A stretch of 64,000 nt of DNA from Alkalihalobacillus sp. TS-13. Its GTDB lineage: Bacteria; Bacillota; Bacilli; Bacillales; Fictibacillaceae. Shown here one piece after another: positions 41,167 to 48,517 of this stretch. Each line of letters opens with the position of its first letter. Position 1 is the first letter of the stretch. The notes below the pieces were generated by a model. That model did no database searches. It was not told the origin of the DNA and saw only the letters and a list, made by a program, of their open reading frames with translations. The stretch covers positions 1 through 64,000 of the forward strand of contig NZ_JAHKSI010000003.1 of assembly GCF_019720915.1 (NCBI RefSeq). Reading direction: 5' to 3'. A program made the translations under genes and the position numbers.

Positions 41167-42075
41167 ATGAAACGAGCACGATTAATTTATAATCCGACAT
41201 CGGGAAGAGAACAGGTCAAGCGCCAGCTGCCATATATCCTTGAAAAATTGGAGAAGGCAGGCTACGAGACCTCGGCTCACGCGACCTGTGCAGATGAAGG
41301 GGACGCGACAAGAGCTGCGAAACTGGCAGTTGAACGTGAATTCGACCTTGTCATTGCAGCAGGCGGGGATGGAACAATCTATGAGATCATCAACGGTATC
41401 GCAGAGCTCCCGAACCGGCCGAAGATGGGTATCATCCCAGCAGGAACAACGAACGATTTCGCACGTGCCCTCGGCGTTCCTCGTACCATTGAGAAGGCGG
41501 TTGAGGTTTTATGTGATGGCGTTGATATTCCAGTCGATATCGGCCGCGTCAACGGAAAATACTTCGTCAATATCGCAGGCGGCGGAAAGCTGACAGAGCT
41601 GACATACGCTGTCCCGAGCCAGATGAAGACGATGATCGGCCAGCTAGCGTATTATTTGAAAGGGATGGAGATGCTTCCCTCGATCCGTCCGACCAACGTC
41701 AAAATCGAATACGATGATAAAGTGTACGAAGGAGACGTCATGCTTTTCCTGGTTGCAAACACGAACTCGGTCGGGGGTTTTGAAAAGCTTGCGCCACTCT
41801 CTGAATTCAATGACGGTTATTTCGACCTCATCATCTTGAAAAAAGCGAACCTGGCAGAGTTCATCCGAGTCGCAACCCTTGCAATCAAAGGTGATCATAT
41901 CCGTGATGATCACGTCATTTACGAAAAGGCAAGACGTATCAAGATCCATACCGATGAAAAAATGCAGCTGAACCTCGACGGGGAATACGGCGGTCTGCTT
42001 CCAGGAGAATTCATGAACCTTAGGCACCACCTGCAGATGATCGTCCCAAAAGAACGCTTCGAAACAAGATATTAA
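41167..42075 (+). CDS. dgkB: Diacylglycerol kinase DgkB
   Basis: 302 residues. Soluble DAG kinase that returns diacylglycerol from lipoteichoic acid synthesis to phosphatidate. DAGK catalytic signature: IAAGGDGTIYEIINGI (about residues 62-77) and IPAGTTNDFARALGVP (about 94). DIGRVNGKYFVNIAGGG and LNLDGEYGGLLPGEF near the C-terminus are typical. ATG 41167 has only a weak RBS (AGGTGATCTATT). In B. subtilis the next gene is rlmCD; here 21 kb intervene. Confidence 0.95.
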   Translation: MKRARLIYNPTSGREQVKRQLPYILEKLEKAGYETSAHATCADEGDATRAAKLAVEREFDLVIAAGGDGTIYEIINGIAELPNRPKMGIIPAGTTNDFARALGVPRTIEKAVEVLCDGVDIPVDIGRVNGKYFVNIAGGGKLTELTYAVPSQMKTMIGQLAYYLKGMEMLPSIRPTNVKIEYDDKVYEGDVMLFLVANTNSVGGFEKLAPLSEFNDGYFDLIILKKANLAEFIRVATLAIKGDHIRDDHVIYEKARRIKIHTDEKMQLNLDGEYGGLLPGEFMNLRHHLQMIVPKERFETRY

Positions 42076-42079
42076 ATGT

Positions 42080-42114
42080 AACCGAACCCGGCCATCAGAG
42101 TCGGGTTTGTTTTA
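42080..42114 (+). terminator. dgkB terminator
   Basis: AACCCG-GCCATCAGAGT-CGGGTT followed by TGTTTT. Confidence 0.75.
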
Positions 42115-42117
42115 CAT

Positions 42118-42207
42118 TTGAAGAAAGTATAGAATACTTTCTTCAATATAAGCGCAACTAATGGCTCAGCCTACGCCTAGGGCTTGGCTTTGCTAAGTTT
42201 TCTTTAT
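42118..42207 (+). repeat. MITE-like 90-bp element, copy 2
   Basis: Nearly identical to the copy at 2228-2317 (AAGAAAGTAT...CTTGGCTTTGCTAAGTTTTCTTTA), directly after the dgkB terminator and just upstream of maa. Confidence 0.75.
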
Positions 42208-42224
42208 ATAGGGAGGGGATCTTC

Positions 42225-42785
42225 ATGAAAACCGAAAAGGAAAAGATGTTAGAGGGCGAAATGTATAACCCGGCAGACCCAATGCTTATCAAAGAAAGGG
42301 AAAATGCCCGTAGATTGACGAGATTGATCAATGAAACGACCGAGACGGAAACGGAAAAGCGGGTCTCCCTTTTAAAAGAACTGTACGGATCGACCGGGGA
42401 AGAGATCTTTATCGAACCGATCTTTCGATGTGATTACGGCTCGAACATCCATGTGGGAGAAAACTTTTTCGCAAACTTCGACTGCGTGATTTTAGACGTG
42501 TGTAAGGTAACGTTCGGAGACAATTGCATGCTCGCACCTGGGGTACATATTTACACAGCGACACACCCACTCGATCCTACAGCAAGGAACTCCGGCAGGG
42601 AATATGGAAGGCCCGTGACTTTTGGCGATAACGTGTGGATTGGGGGCGGTGCGATCATCAACCCCGGTTTGACGATTGGGGGTAACGTCGTGATTGCTTC
42701 CGGTGCGATTGTGACGAGGGATATACCAGACAATGTCGTCATCGCCGGCAACCCTGCAAAAATCCTTAAGGAAATCGATGATTAA
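42225..42785 (+). CDS. maa: Maltose/galactoside O-acetyltransferase-type enzyme
   Basis: 186 residues, left-handed beta-helix acetyltransferase using acetyl-CoA. The N-terminal [27 protein letters not shown] is the Mac (maltose acetyltransferase) domain. Hexapeptide repeats run from about residue 70, with the catalytic His in [20 protein letters not shown] (about 113) and the [19 protein letters not shown] turn. Forms trimers. Likely acetylates maltose, glucose or similar sugars. RBS GGGAGGGG. Single gene between dgkB and small unknowns. Confidence 0.9.
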   Translation: MKTEKEKMLEGEMYNPADPMLIKERENARRLTRLINETTETETEKRVSLLKELYGSTGEEIFIEPIFRCDYGSNIHVGENFFANFDCVILDVCKVTFGDNCMLAPGVHIYTATHPLDPTARNSGREYGRPVTFGDNVWIGGGAIINPGLTIGGNVVIASGAIVTRDIPDNVVIAGNPAKILKEIDD

Positions 42786-42860
42786 TTGCTTTTTTAGCGA
42801 TACTCTGTGTGGTGGTGGGTCATACTAATTCTGTATAGAACATTAAGGAGGTTCATCGGT

Positions 42861-43010
42861 ATGGCGGGAAAAGAAAGACTTAATGAAGAAGCGGCACGGA
42901 ACAACAACCTTGACGCAGCAACACTTAAGAATGACATGGAGCTTTCAGAAGAATTGCAGGATAAAAGAGTTGAAAAAGAAGTGAACCCGAAGAGGATCAA
43001 ACGAAGTTGA
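42861..43010 (+). CDS. Small hydrophilic protein, unknown
   Basis: 49 residues from ATG 42861, 8 nt after AAGGAGGT. The sequence AGKERLNEEAARNNNLDAAT... is highly charged, without hydrophobic core or Cys, likely helical or disordered, with a basic tail (NPKRIKRS). The strong RBS and the terminator 4 nt after the stop argue that it is real. I do not recognise the family; small acidic/basic Bacillus proteins of this kind are often sporulation- or stress-linked, but nothing here shows it. Confidence 0.7.
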   Translation: MAGKERLNEEAARNNNLDAATLKNDMELSEELQDKRVEKEVNPKRIKRS

Positions 43011-43012
43011 CA

Positions 43013-43056
43013 TAAGTGGGACAGGCCGATGATAAGGCGGTCCCACTTTTATTTTA
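43013..43056 (+). terminator. Terminator
   Basis: AAGTGGGAC ... GTCCCACTT followed by TTATTTT, after the 49-residue gene. Confidence 0.85.
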
Positions 43057-43188
43057 CCGGACACTAGAGACCTTATTTGCTGTAAATCGTAGTGGATCAG
43101 TGTCTTTTGTCACAAATAGCGTCGCTGGTGTCCGTTAATTTCCTGAAAAAGCCGATTTTGTCACACACAAAGCCCTGTGTGTCCGTTA
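43056..43188 (+). repeat. TAACGGACA array, second locus, 51-nt spacing
   Basis: CCGGACACTAGAGACCTTATTTG at 43057-43079. Inverse copies ending GTCCGTTA finish at 43137 and 43188, 51 nt apart. Same 25-nt consensus and period as at 14147-14331. Lies in the gap before the DUF2243 gene. Confidence 0.85.
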
Positions 43189-43288
43189 CGTTTTTTTAGG
43201 CTAGTGGACTTAATTTTCCGCCAATCTGATTTGAAACTACCGGAAAAGGATAGAGTAATAAAAGAATCAAAAAAAGAGGAGGACCCAC

Positions 43289-43783
43289 ATGGCTGTGGAG
43301 TCGGTCAACTCACAAAATAACATTACATATTTTAACCGGAATATTTGGGCGGGTTTCTTGTTCGGACTTGGGCTCGTCGCTTTCATAGACGAAACAATCT
43401 TCCACCAACTGTTACATTGGCACCATTTTTATGACAAAACAACGCTCTCTATGGGGCTGATTTCGGATGGTTTGTTCCATGCGTTCAGCTGGTTTGCCAC
43501 AATTGGAGGCTTGTTCATGTTAGCCGATTTGAAGCGTCGTGGCGCTTTTGTATTTAAAAGATGGTGGGGCGGTAGCATGCTAGGCGGCGGTGCTTTTCAA
43601 TTCTATGACGGAATCGTCCAGCACAAAATCATGAGGATCCACCAAATCCGGTACGTAGACAATGTGTACATTTATGATTGGGTATGGAACATCATTGCGG
43701 TCATCATGATCATTGTCGGTGGAATGCTCATCAACCGGACGAGCAAAGAATACCGTAGAAAACTGGAAGGGACACAAGCGTGA
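43289..43783 (+). CDS. DUF2243 membrane protein
   Basis: 164 residues, four hydrophobic segments: NIWAGFLFGLGLVAFIDETIFHQ, ISDGLFHAFSWFATIGGLFML, WWGGSMLGGGAFQFYDG, and DWVWNIIAVIMIIVGGMLI. Conserved histidines (FHQLLHWHHFYD) and FDGIVQHK-like QFYDGIVQHK fit DUF2243. These often neighbour CtaG-type genes, as here: the next ORF starts on the last base of this stop codon. A role with metal or terminal-oxidase assembly is inferred from context only. RBS AGAGGAGG. Confidence 0.87.
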   Translation: MAVESVNSQNNITYFNRNIWAGFLFGLGLVAFIDETIFHQLLHWHHFYDKTTLSMGLISDGLFHAFSWFATIGGLFMLADLKRRGAFVFKRWWGGSMLGGGAFQFYDGIVQHKIMRIHQIRYVDNVYIYDWVWNIIAVIMIIVGGMLINRTSKEYRRKLEGTQA

Positions 43784-44571
43784 TGGAAGGGGATATGCAT
43801 CAAGAGACAGGAACGCAGCTTGTGTTGATGCTGCCGTTTTTGCTCATGATCGGCGCCTATATTTGGGCTGGAATCATCTCGAATCGTCATCATAAAACGT
43901 GGCCGGTAACCCGGTATGTATATTGGACAGTTGGGGTTATCTGTGCCGCGGCAGCTGTCGTTGGCCCCATCGCAAACAGAGCCCATGGGGATTTCACTAT
44001 GCATATGACGGGGCATCTGTTACTTGGAATGCTTGCGCCGCTACTTATTGCGATTGCAGCACCAATCACGCTAATTTTACGGACATTGAATGTAAAATGG
44101 TCGCGAAGGATTTCCCGTTTGTTGAAGAGCCGTTTTTTCCAGGCGGTAAGCGATCCGGTCGTTGCCACTCTGCTCAATGTAGGGGGATTATGGTTACTAT
44201 ATACAACTGATTTATATTTGGAGATGCACCATAGTCTTGTTTTGCATGTGCTTGTCCATCTGCACGTCTTTCTGGCGGGCTATATTTTCACAGTTTCGAT
44301 GATTTATATGGATCCGACACATCATCAGAGAAGCTTCATCTATCGATGTATCCTGCTGGTATTCGCTTTGGGAGGGCATGGGATCCTATCGAAGTATATC
44401 TATGCTTATCCACCTGCAGGCGTTCCCCGGGCGCAGGCAGAAGCGGGCGGAATGCTGATGTATTACGGCGGTGACGCAATCGATATCGTGCTGATCACGA
44501 TTTTCTGTTACCAATGGTATAAAGCCTCAAGACCGCGGACCACCTCTCCCTATCAACCACAGGTGAACTAA
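43783..44571 (+). CDS. Cytochrome c oxidase assembly protein, CtaG (caa3) family
   Basis: 262 residues with seven to eight transmembrane segments. HMTGHLLLGMLAPLLIAIAAPITLILR is the conserved early block of caa3_CtaG proteins. HHSLVLHVLVHLHVFLAGY and HQRSFIYRCILLVFALGGHG carry the conserved histidines that probably bind copper. The family helps assemble the copper sites of caa3 oxidase or acts in copper handling. ATG 43783, overlapping the DUF2243 stop, is preferred over GTG 43780. No oxidase structural genes are nearby. Confidence 0.88.
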   Translation: MEGDMHQETGTQLVLMLPFLLMIGAYIWAGIISNRHHKTWPVTRYVYWTVGVICAAAAVVGPIANRAHGDFTMHMTGHLLLGMLAPLLIAIAAPITLILRTLNVKWSRRISRLLKSRFFQAVSDPVVATLLNVGGLWLLYTTDLYLEMHHSLVLHVLVHLHVFLAGYIFTVSMIYMDPTHHQRSFIYRCILLVFALGGHGILSKYIYAYPPAGVPRAQAEAGGMLMYYGGDAIDIVLITIFCYQWYKASRPRTTSPYQPQVN

Positions 44572-44626
44572 AAGAGGATCTATCCCCTGAATATGGTATT
44601 ATGAAAGTAAAAACGGGGGAGATTAT

Positions 44627-44791
44627 GTGATTGTTTTAGGAATGTGGTTTGTAGGGTTTTTAGGAATAGCAATCCTTTATCTAATCATCTATTATGCTGT
44701 CCGAAATGGTATGGACGCCTCTAATTTGAGGTCAGAACTTCGTGAAGTGAGAAAACAGCTTGAAAGGATCAGCAAAAAGATTGAATCATAG
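44627..44791 (+). CDS. Small single-pass membrane protein, unknown
   Basis: 54 residues from GTG 44627 with GGGGGAG upstream. One transmembrane helix (VLGMWFVGFLGIAILYLIIYYAV) followed by a charged helix (SELREVRKQLERISKKIES) likely to form a cytoplasmic coiled coil. It lies 55 nt after the CtaG-type gene and ends 8 nt before the convergent gene's stop. Family not recognised; RBS, composition and topology support a real gene. Confidence 0.65.
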   Translation: MIVLGMWFVGFLGIAILYLIIYYAVRNGMDASNLRSELREVRKQLERISKKIES

Positions 44792-44799
44792 AATTTAAG

Positions 44800-45030
44800 T
44801 CAATATAGTTGAACCAATACAAATGTGCCCAGGCAAATGATCAAAAACCAGTAGAGCATGTCTCGCTTTGACTTTCGATAAACCGCATAGATGAGAGAGC
44901 CTACCGCATAGCTGCCCAGGAGTACAATCATCAGATACGAAGCAATCTTTGAGTCTGTCTGCATGTAAATAAACAGGCAGATTGCATAAGCGATCAAGAT
45001 AGCCATTGTTATGTAGGTTCCAAGCTTCAC
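44800..45030 (-). CDS. Small membrane protein, unknown
   Basis: 76 residues with three hydrophobic segments (TYITMAILIAYAICLFIYM; IASYLMIVLLGSYAVGSLIYAV; YWFLIICLGTFVLVQLY) and a short KSKRD loop. RBS AGGAGG overlaps the end of the preceding minus-strand gene, 10 nt away. Last gene of a three-gene operon of tiny membrane proteins. Family not recognised. Confidence 0.7.
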   Translation of the reverse strand: MKLGTYITMAILIAYAICLFIYMQTDSKIASYLMIVLLGSYAVGSLIYAVYRKSKRDMLYWFLIICLGTFVLVQLY

Positions 45031-45040
45031 ACGATCCCTC

Positions 45041-45334
45041 CTAAAAAGATTCGTATTCCTCTGAGGTTTCCTCTTTTTGCTTCGAATAGTAATAGATTCG
45101 GACGATCAACAGTAAAAACAGGGATATTCCCACAATCGTAACACCAAGCCCGCCATATCCGATTCCAGACCAGCCCTTGACGAAAGCGATACTGTAGACA
45201 ATCAACGTTGCGCCAAGCTGGAAAGTGGTATAGGGAAGAACATACCAACGTAATTTTTTTGAAAAATAGATGACCAGCCAGCTGAAAATGATCCAACTGA
45301 AACTGATAATGGTCAGTAATACGATATCTGTCAT
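45041..45334 (-). CDS. Small membrane protein, YesK-like
   Basis: 97 residues, three hydrophobic segments (IVLLTIISFSWIIFSWLVIYF; YTTFQLGATLIVYSIAFV; GGLGVTIVGISLFLLLIVRIYY) and an acidic tail (KQKEETSEEYESF). Size and pattern resemble YesK-type proteins, but I cannot confirm that. Middle gene of the three-gene minus-strand operon. Confidence 0.65.
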   Translation of the reverse strand: MTDIVLLTIISFSWIIFSWLVIYFSKKLRWYVLPYTTFQLGATLIVYSIAFVKGWSGIGYGGLGVTIVGISLFLLLIVRIYYYSKQKEETSEEYESF

Positions 45335-45346
45335 GACTGTATCCCC

Positions 45347-45583
45347 CTAGGAGCTTTTCACTATCTGTTTTTTCATGTAAAAGGATAAGCTGAATGGAAA
45401 GAGCGGTACGAAAGCGATCCACCAAAGGCTCGGTGAACCGAGGAAATACAAGGCAGGCAATGTTATTAAGAACCCGCTGATCATCATCCAGAAAGAATTC
45501 CGAGTCATAATAGAAAAAAGGAATAAAAACAACGAGATGATGATGCAGCCCCAAAAGATGAAACCAACCCAATAAAAGTCCAT
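45347..45583 (-). CDS. Small membrane protein, unknown
   Basis: 78 residues with three hydrophobic segments (WVGFIFWGCIIISLFLFLF; WMMISGFLITLPALYFLG; WWIAFVPLFPFSLSF) and a short basic tail. ATG 45583 follows GAGGAGGCGG. First gene of the three-gene operon, divergent from the DUF421 gene. Function unknown. All three products are hydrophobic and similar in size, so they may act together. Confidence 0.7.
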   Translation of the reverse strand: MDFYWVGFIFWGCIIISLFLFLFSIMTRNSFWMMISGFLITLPALYFLGSPSLWWIAFVPLFPFSLSFYMKKQIVKSS

Positions 45584-45706
45584 CAAAACCGCCTCCTCAT
45601 ATTGACATTATATACCTTTTATGCGGACTTATCATGAAATTTGAAGAGAATTATCATCAAAAAGCAGGGCACCCTTATAGTTGATACATAAAAAAGGGGT
45701 GGCTCA

Positions 45707-46405
45707 ATGACGATCACAGAACTAATATTCAGATTAGCTTTATCATTCCTGGCTTTGTGGGCGATGGCGAGAATCATGGGACGAAAAGAAATCAGTCAGA
45801 TGACTTTCCATAATTTCGTATCAGCCATAGCAATAGGGACAATCGCTGGATCCCTCGCGATAGACGGTATGCTAAGCATCCAGAATGGGGTGATTGCGTT
45901 AGTCGGATGGACAGTTTTCACGGTTTTGTTTGGGTTCATGGATATCAAATCAAAGGGAGCACGAAAGCTCCTTAATGGTGATCCGGTTGTGGTGATCAAG
46001 GACGGAAAGATAATGGAGGATTCGCTCAGAAGAACACGGCTGGATGTAGATTCGCTAAATGTCATGCTCCGAAAGAAAGGGGTTTTCACACTATCTGATA
46101 TAGCTTTTGCGATCTTTGAAACAGATGGCACATTATCAGTCATGAAAAAAGGAAGTAAGCAACCCCTGACAAAGAGTGATATGAACATGTTTCAACCGAG
46201 TAGGAGCAGTTCAGTCAGTACAGAGGTGGTTTCAGACGGGAAAATCAATGAAAGCAATTTATCTAAACTGCACCTCGATAAAGCTTGGCTCGGTCAAAAA
46301 CTCCGGGAATCAGGTATTCAGGAGATATCAGAAGTCTTTTACGCCGAAGTCCAGCAAGACGGCACACTATACATCGATAAATACGATGACAAATTCGGCC
46401 AATAA
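45707..46405 (+). CDS. DUF421 domain membrane protein (YetF/YdfS-like)
   Basis: 232 residues. Three transmembrane segments in the first ~80 residues, with the family block MGRKEISQMTFHNFVSAIAIG, then a cytoplasmic DUF421 domain (LNGDPVVVIKDGKIMEDSLRRTRLDVDSL, residues 88-117) and a less conserved C-terminal part (YAEVQQDGTLYIDKYDDKFGQ). Members such as B. subtilis YetF and YdfS are membrane proteins, YdfS-type ones spore-associated. Function unknown. A GTGCCWGGCAC array starts 7 nt after the stop. Confidence 0.87.
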   Translation: MTITELIFRLALSFLALWAMARIMGRKEISQMTFHNFVSAIAIGTIAGSLAIDGMLSIQNGVIALVGWTVFTVLFGFMDIKSKGARKLLNGDPVVVIKDGKIMEDSLRRTRLDVDSLNVMLRKKGVFTLSDIAFAIFETDGTLSVMKKGSKQPLTKSDMNMFQPSRSSSVSTEVVSDGKINESNLSKLHLDKAWLGQKLRESGIQEISEVFYAEVQQDGTLYIDKYDDKFGQ

Positions 46406-46412
46406 AACAATA

Positions 46413-46520
46413 GTGCCTGGCACCGATTTGAAACCCAGATGTACCAAGGGGTCTGAATCGGTGCCAGGCACTTTTTGTAATCCCTTGGGAGACAAGGGCT
46501 TTTTTCCGGTGCCTGGTACA
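46413..46520. repeat. GTGCCWGGCAC array, three copies at 48-nt spacing
   Basis: GTGCCTGG 46413, GTGCCAGG 46461, GTGCCTGG 46509. The first two copies extend to a 16-bp inverted repeat (GTGCCTGGCACCGATT/AATCGGTGCCAGGCAC). An inner CCCTTGGGAGACAAGGG hairpin lies between copies two and three. Confidence 0.88.
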
Positions 46521-46563
46521 GAGAAGAGGACAGAGAATCTTTCGACAACATCCGATGGAGTTC

Positions 46564-46776
46564 AATCAAGCGTTTGATTAAGCAAGTGAAACCCGTGTTC
46601 AAGGGCGTATTTTTATTTCAAACAAACGTTTGATCAAGAGGCGAAATCATATCCGAAAGTGTAAAATTCCACCTTTACGACAGGGTTTGCACTGTTTTCA
46701 AACAAACATTTGATTAATGAGGTGAATCCCTTGCAATACACCAGAAGTAAATTTCAAACAAACGTTTGATTAAGTG
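46564..46776. repeat. AAACGTTTGATTAA repeats, four copies in two 56-nt pairs
   Basis: CGTTTGAT-type cores at 46571, 46627, 46707 (CATTTGAT) and 46763: steps 56, 80, 56. The consensus is TTTCAAACAAACGTTTGATTAAG, often followed by AGGYGAAAYC. The core AAACGTTT is palindromic and looks like a TetR- or LacI-type operator, but no such regulator gene is near. It lies upstream of the broken C45-type gene. Confidence 0.7.
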
Positions 46777-46830
46777 TTTGGAAGGAATTTTCAGCTCACA
46801 GTTGAACTAGTTTAGCTGGGGGATGATAAC

Positions 46831-47888
46831 ATGAATGAATTTGTAGTCGATATACATGAATTTAGAGACCGTTCCTATACCATAGGTTATGAACAAGGCC
46901 GATTACTGGATAAAAAGCAATTGGCCGTTTATGAAACTTTTACGAAAGAGTCAATGGATCTGGAAGGTGCACAAACCGTTTTAAAAGCCTTCGCTCCTCA
47001 TTTACTAGAGGAAATTCACGGACTTGCTGACGGACTCCGCATTCCATATGACATAGCCATGCGTTATTTCAGTGGATACGATCTTCCAAAACTCCAGGCT
47101 ATGGGATGTTCATCGATTGTCACCCAGGATTTTATGGTCCGAAATTACGATTTTTCACCACTGATTTACGATCACCAACTTGTTTTTGCACAGTCTGAGG
47201 AAACATACGGAAGCGTGGGGTATTCACCCATTACATAGGAAGGCATGAAGGAGTCAATGAACACGGTGTTGCAACCGCACTCCATTTTGTCAACAATGCT
47301 AACCAGGTTAGAGGCTTGATGTGTAGCACAATCATACGGATTATCGCCGATACCTGTAAAACCACCGATGATTGCATACAACTGTTGAAGGAACTGCCTC
47401 ATGCATGCTCTTATAATTATTCCATCGGAGACCGTAAAGGAAGGCACGTAGTTGTGGAAGCATCGTCACACAAAGTCGAAGTTCGAGAAAAGGAAGGGAC
47501 TCTCACTTGTACAAACCATTTTAAAAATCCGCAGATGGAATCATATAACAGGGAACACCTTACACACTCGATACAACGTCTAACAGCGATGACCCACAAA
47601 AACGCTGATGGTATAGAGCTCTTCAACTGGTTCAGTGATCCATCTTCTGAGATGTACTTTCATGACTATAAACAGTTTTTCGGAACACTGCATACTTTCG
47701 GTTACTTCTTTAAGGAAGACAGATTCATCACCAAAATTGCTAATGGCAAAGAAACATTAGATATCAAACTAAATGATTGGATAAACGGAAAACCACTGCC
47801 ACTAAACAAATTAACAGGAAGTGTACCTGGCACCGATTTCAAACGTTTATGTACCAAGGGTTTTGAATCGGTGCCAGGCACTTTTTGA
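46831..47888 (+). pseudogene. C45-type acyltransferase/hydrolase, frameshifted
   Basis: Two frames together make one ~350-residue NTN-hydrolase of the C45 (acyl-CoA:6-APA acyltransferase/choloylglycine-hydrolase-like) family. The first part (46831-47238) ends ...TYGSVGYSPIT, after the autoprocessing/nucleophile segment MGCSSIVTQDF. The continuation FTHYIGRHEGVNEHGVATAL...VVVEAS...CTNHF is in the next frame from about 47223. A one-base error or mutation near 47221-47236 explains it. The last ~22 codons (TGSVPGTDFKRLCTKG...) come from a GTGCCWGGCAC array, which also provides the stop. Probably inactive unless the shift is a sequencing error. Confidence 0.8.
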
Positions 47889-47930
47889 AATCCCTTGGGG
47901 GACAAAGGCGAAATTGTCGTGCCTGGCACC
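47823..47930. repeat. GTGCCWGGCAC array, three copies at 48-nt spacing
   Basis: GTACCTGG 47823, GTGCCAGG 47871, GTGCCTGG 47919. It overlaps the 3' end of the C45-type pseudogene and stops just before the promoter of the sigma-factor gene. Confidence 0.88.
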
Positions 47931-47942
47931 CAAAAAATTCAT

Positions 47943-47975
47943 TTGAACTTTTTCCAGGGTTGGTGACTCTAAGGT
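47943..47975 (+). promoter_or_regulatory. Candidate ECF-type promoter of the sigma operon
   Basis: TTTGAACTTTTT (47942-47953) and GACTCTAA (about 47965-47972) resemble the GAAC/CGTC-like layout of ECF-controlled promoters. It lies about 25 nt before the sigma gene's RBS, so autoregulation is inferred. Confidence 0.45.
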
Positions 47976-47998
47976 GTAGTGGAGGAGGGGGAGCGTCT

Positions 47999-48517
47999 TT
48001 GGAGATTGAGAAGCTGGTGCGAAAAGCACAAAAAGGGGATAAAGAAGCGCTGTTACAGCTTGTCTTAGCAGAAAAAGATCAGTATTACAGATTAGCATAT
48101 ACCTATTTACGGCACGAAGAGGATGCGATGGACGCACTAGAAGACATGATCGTCATCCTTTATGAGAAGATCAACAAACTTAAAAAGCAGAGTTCCTTTT
48201 ATAGTTGGAGCAAAACCATCCTCGCCAATCGCTGCCGCGACATCCTAAGAAAGCGGAAAAAGACGACGGTTATGGAAGAAATTGAGGAGCCATCCAATAC
48301 GAACGAAGGTGAGCGAACCATTCATCAACTGGATGTCCAAAAACATTTAGGCGAATTAAACATCGATCAACAGGAAGCGATACAGCTTCGTTACTGGCTT
48401 GATTACGATTACGAAACGATCGCAAAACTAACCGAAGTCCCGATCGGAACGGTGAAATCAAGAATCTCATTCGGGTTGAAAAAGCTGAAGGAACTCCTTG
48501 GAGGTGAATATCTATGA
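47999..48517 (+). CDS. ECF-type RNA polymerase sigma factor
   Basis: 172 residues from TTG 47999, after a very strong GGAGGAGGGGGAG. Region 2: KGDKEALLQLVLAEKDQYYRLAYTYLRHEEDAMDALEDMIVILYEKI (about residues 12-60). Region 4 HTH: LNIDQQEAIQLRYWLDYDYETIAKLTEVPIGTVKSRISFGLKKLKELL (about 120-168). It would direct RNA polymerase to stress promoters when its partner is inactivated. It overlaps the next gene by ATGA; the DUF4179 protein is the expected anti-sigma factor. An upstream in-frame extension to 47885 runs through repeat DNA and is rejected. Confidence 0.93.
   Translation: MEIEKLVRKAQKGDKEALLQLVLAEKDQYYRLAYTYLRHEEDAMDALEDMIVILYEKINKLKKQSSFYSWSKTILANRCRDILRKRKKTTVMEEIEEPSNTNEGERTIHQLDVQKHLGELNIDQQEAIQLRYWLDYDYETIAKLTEVPIGTVKSRISFGLKKLKELLGGEYL

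Noticed and set aside
47885-47998. N-terminal extension of the sigma factor
   Set aside because: The extension is translated repeat and promoter DNA; TTG 47999 has a far better RBS and fits the family length.
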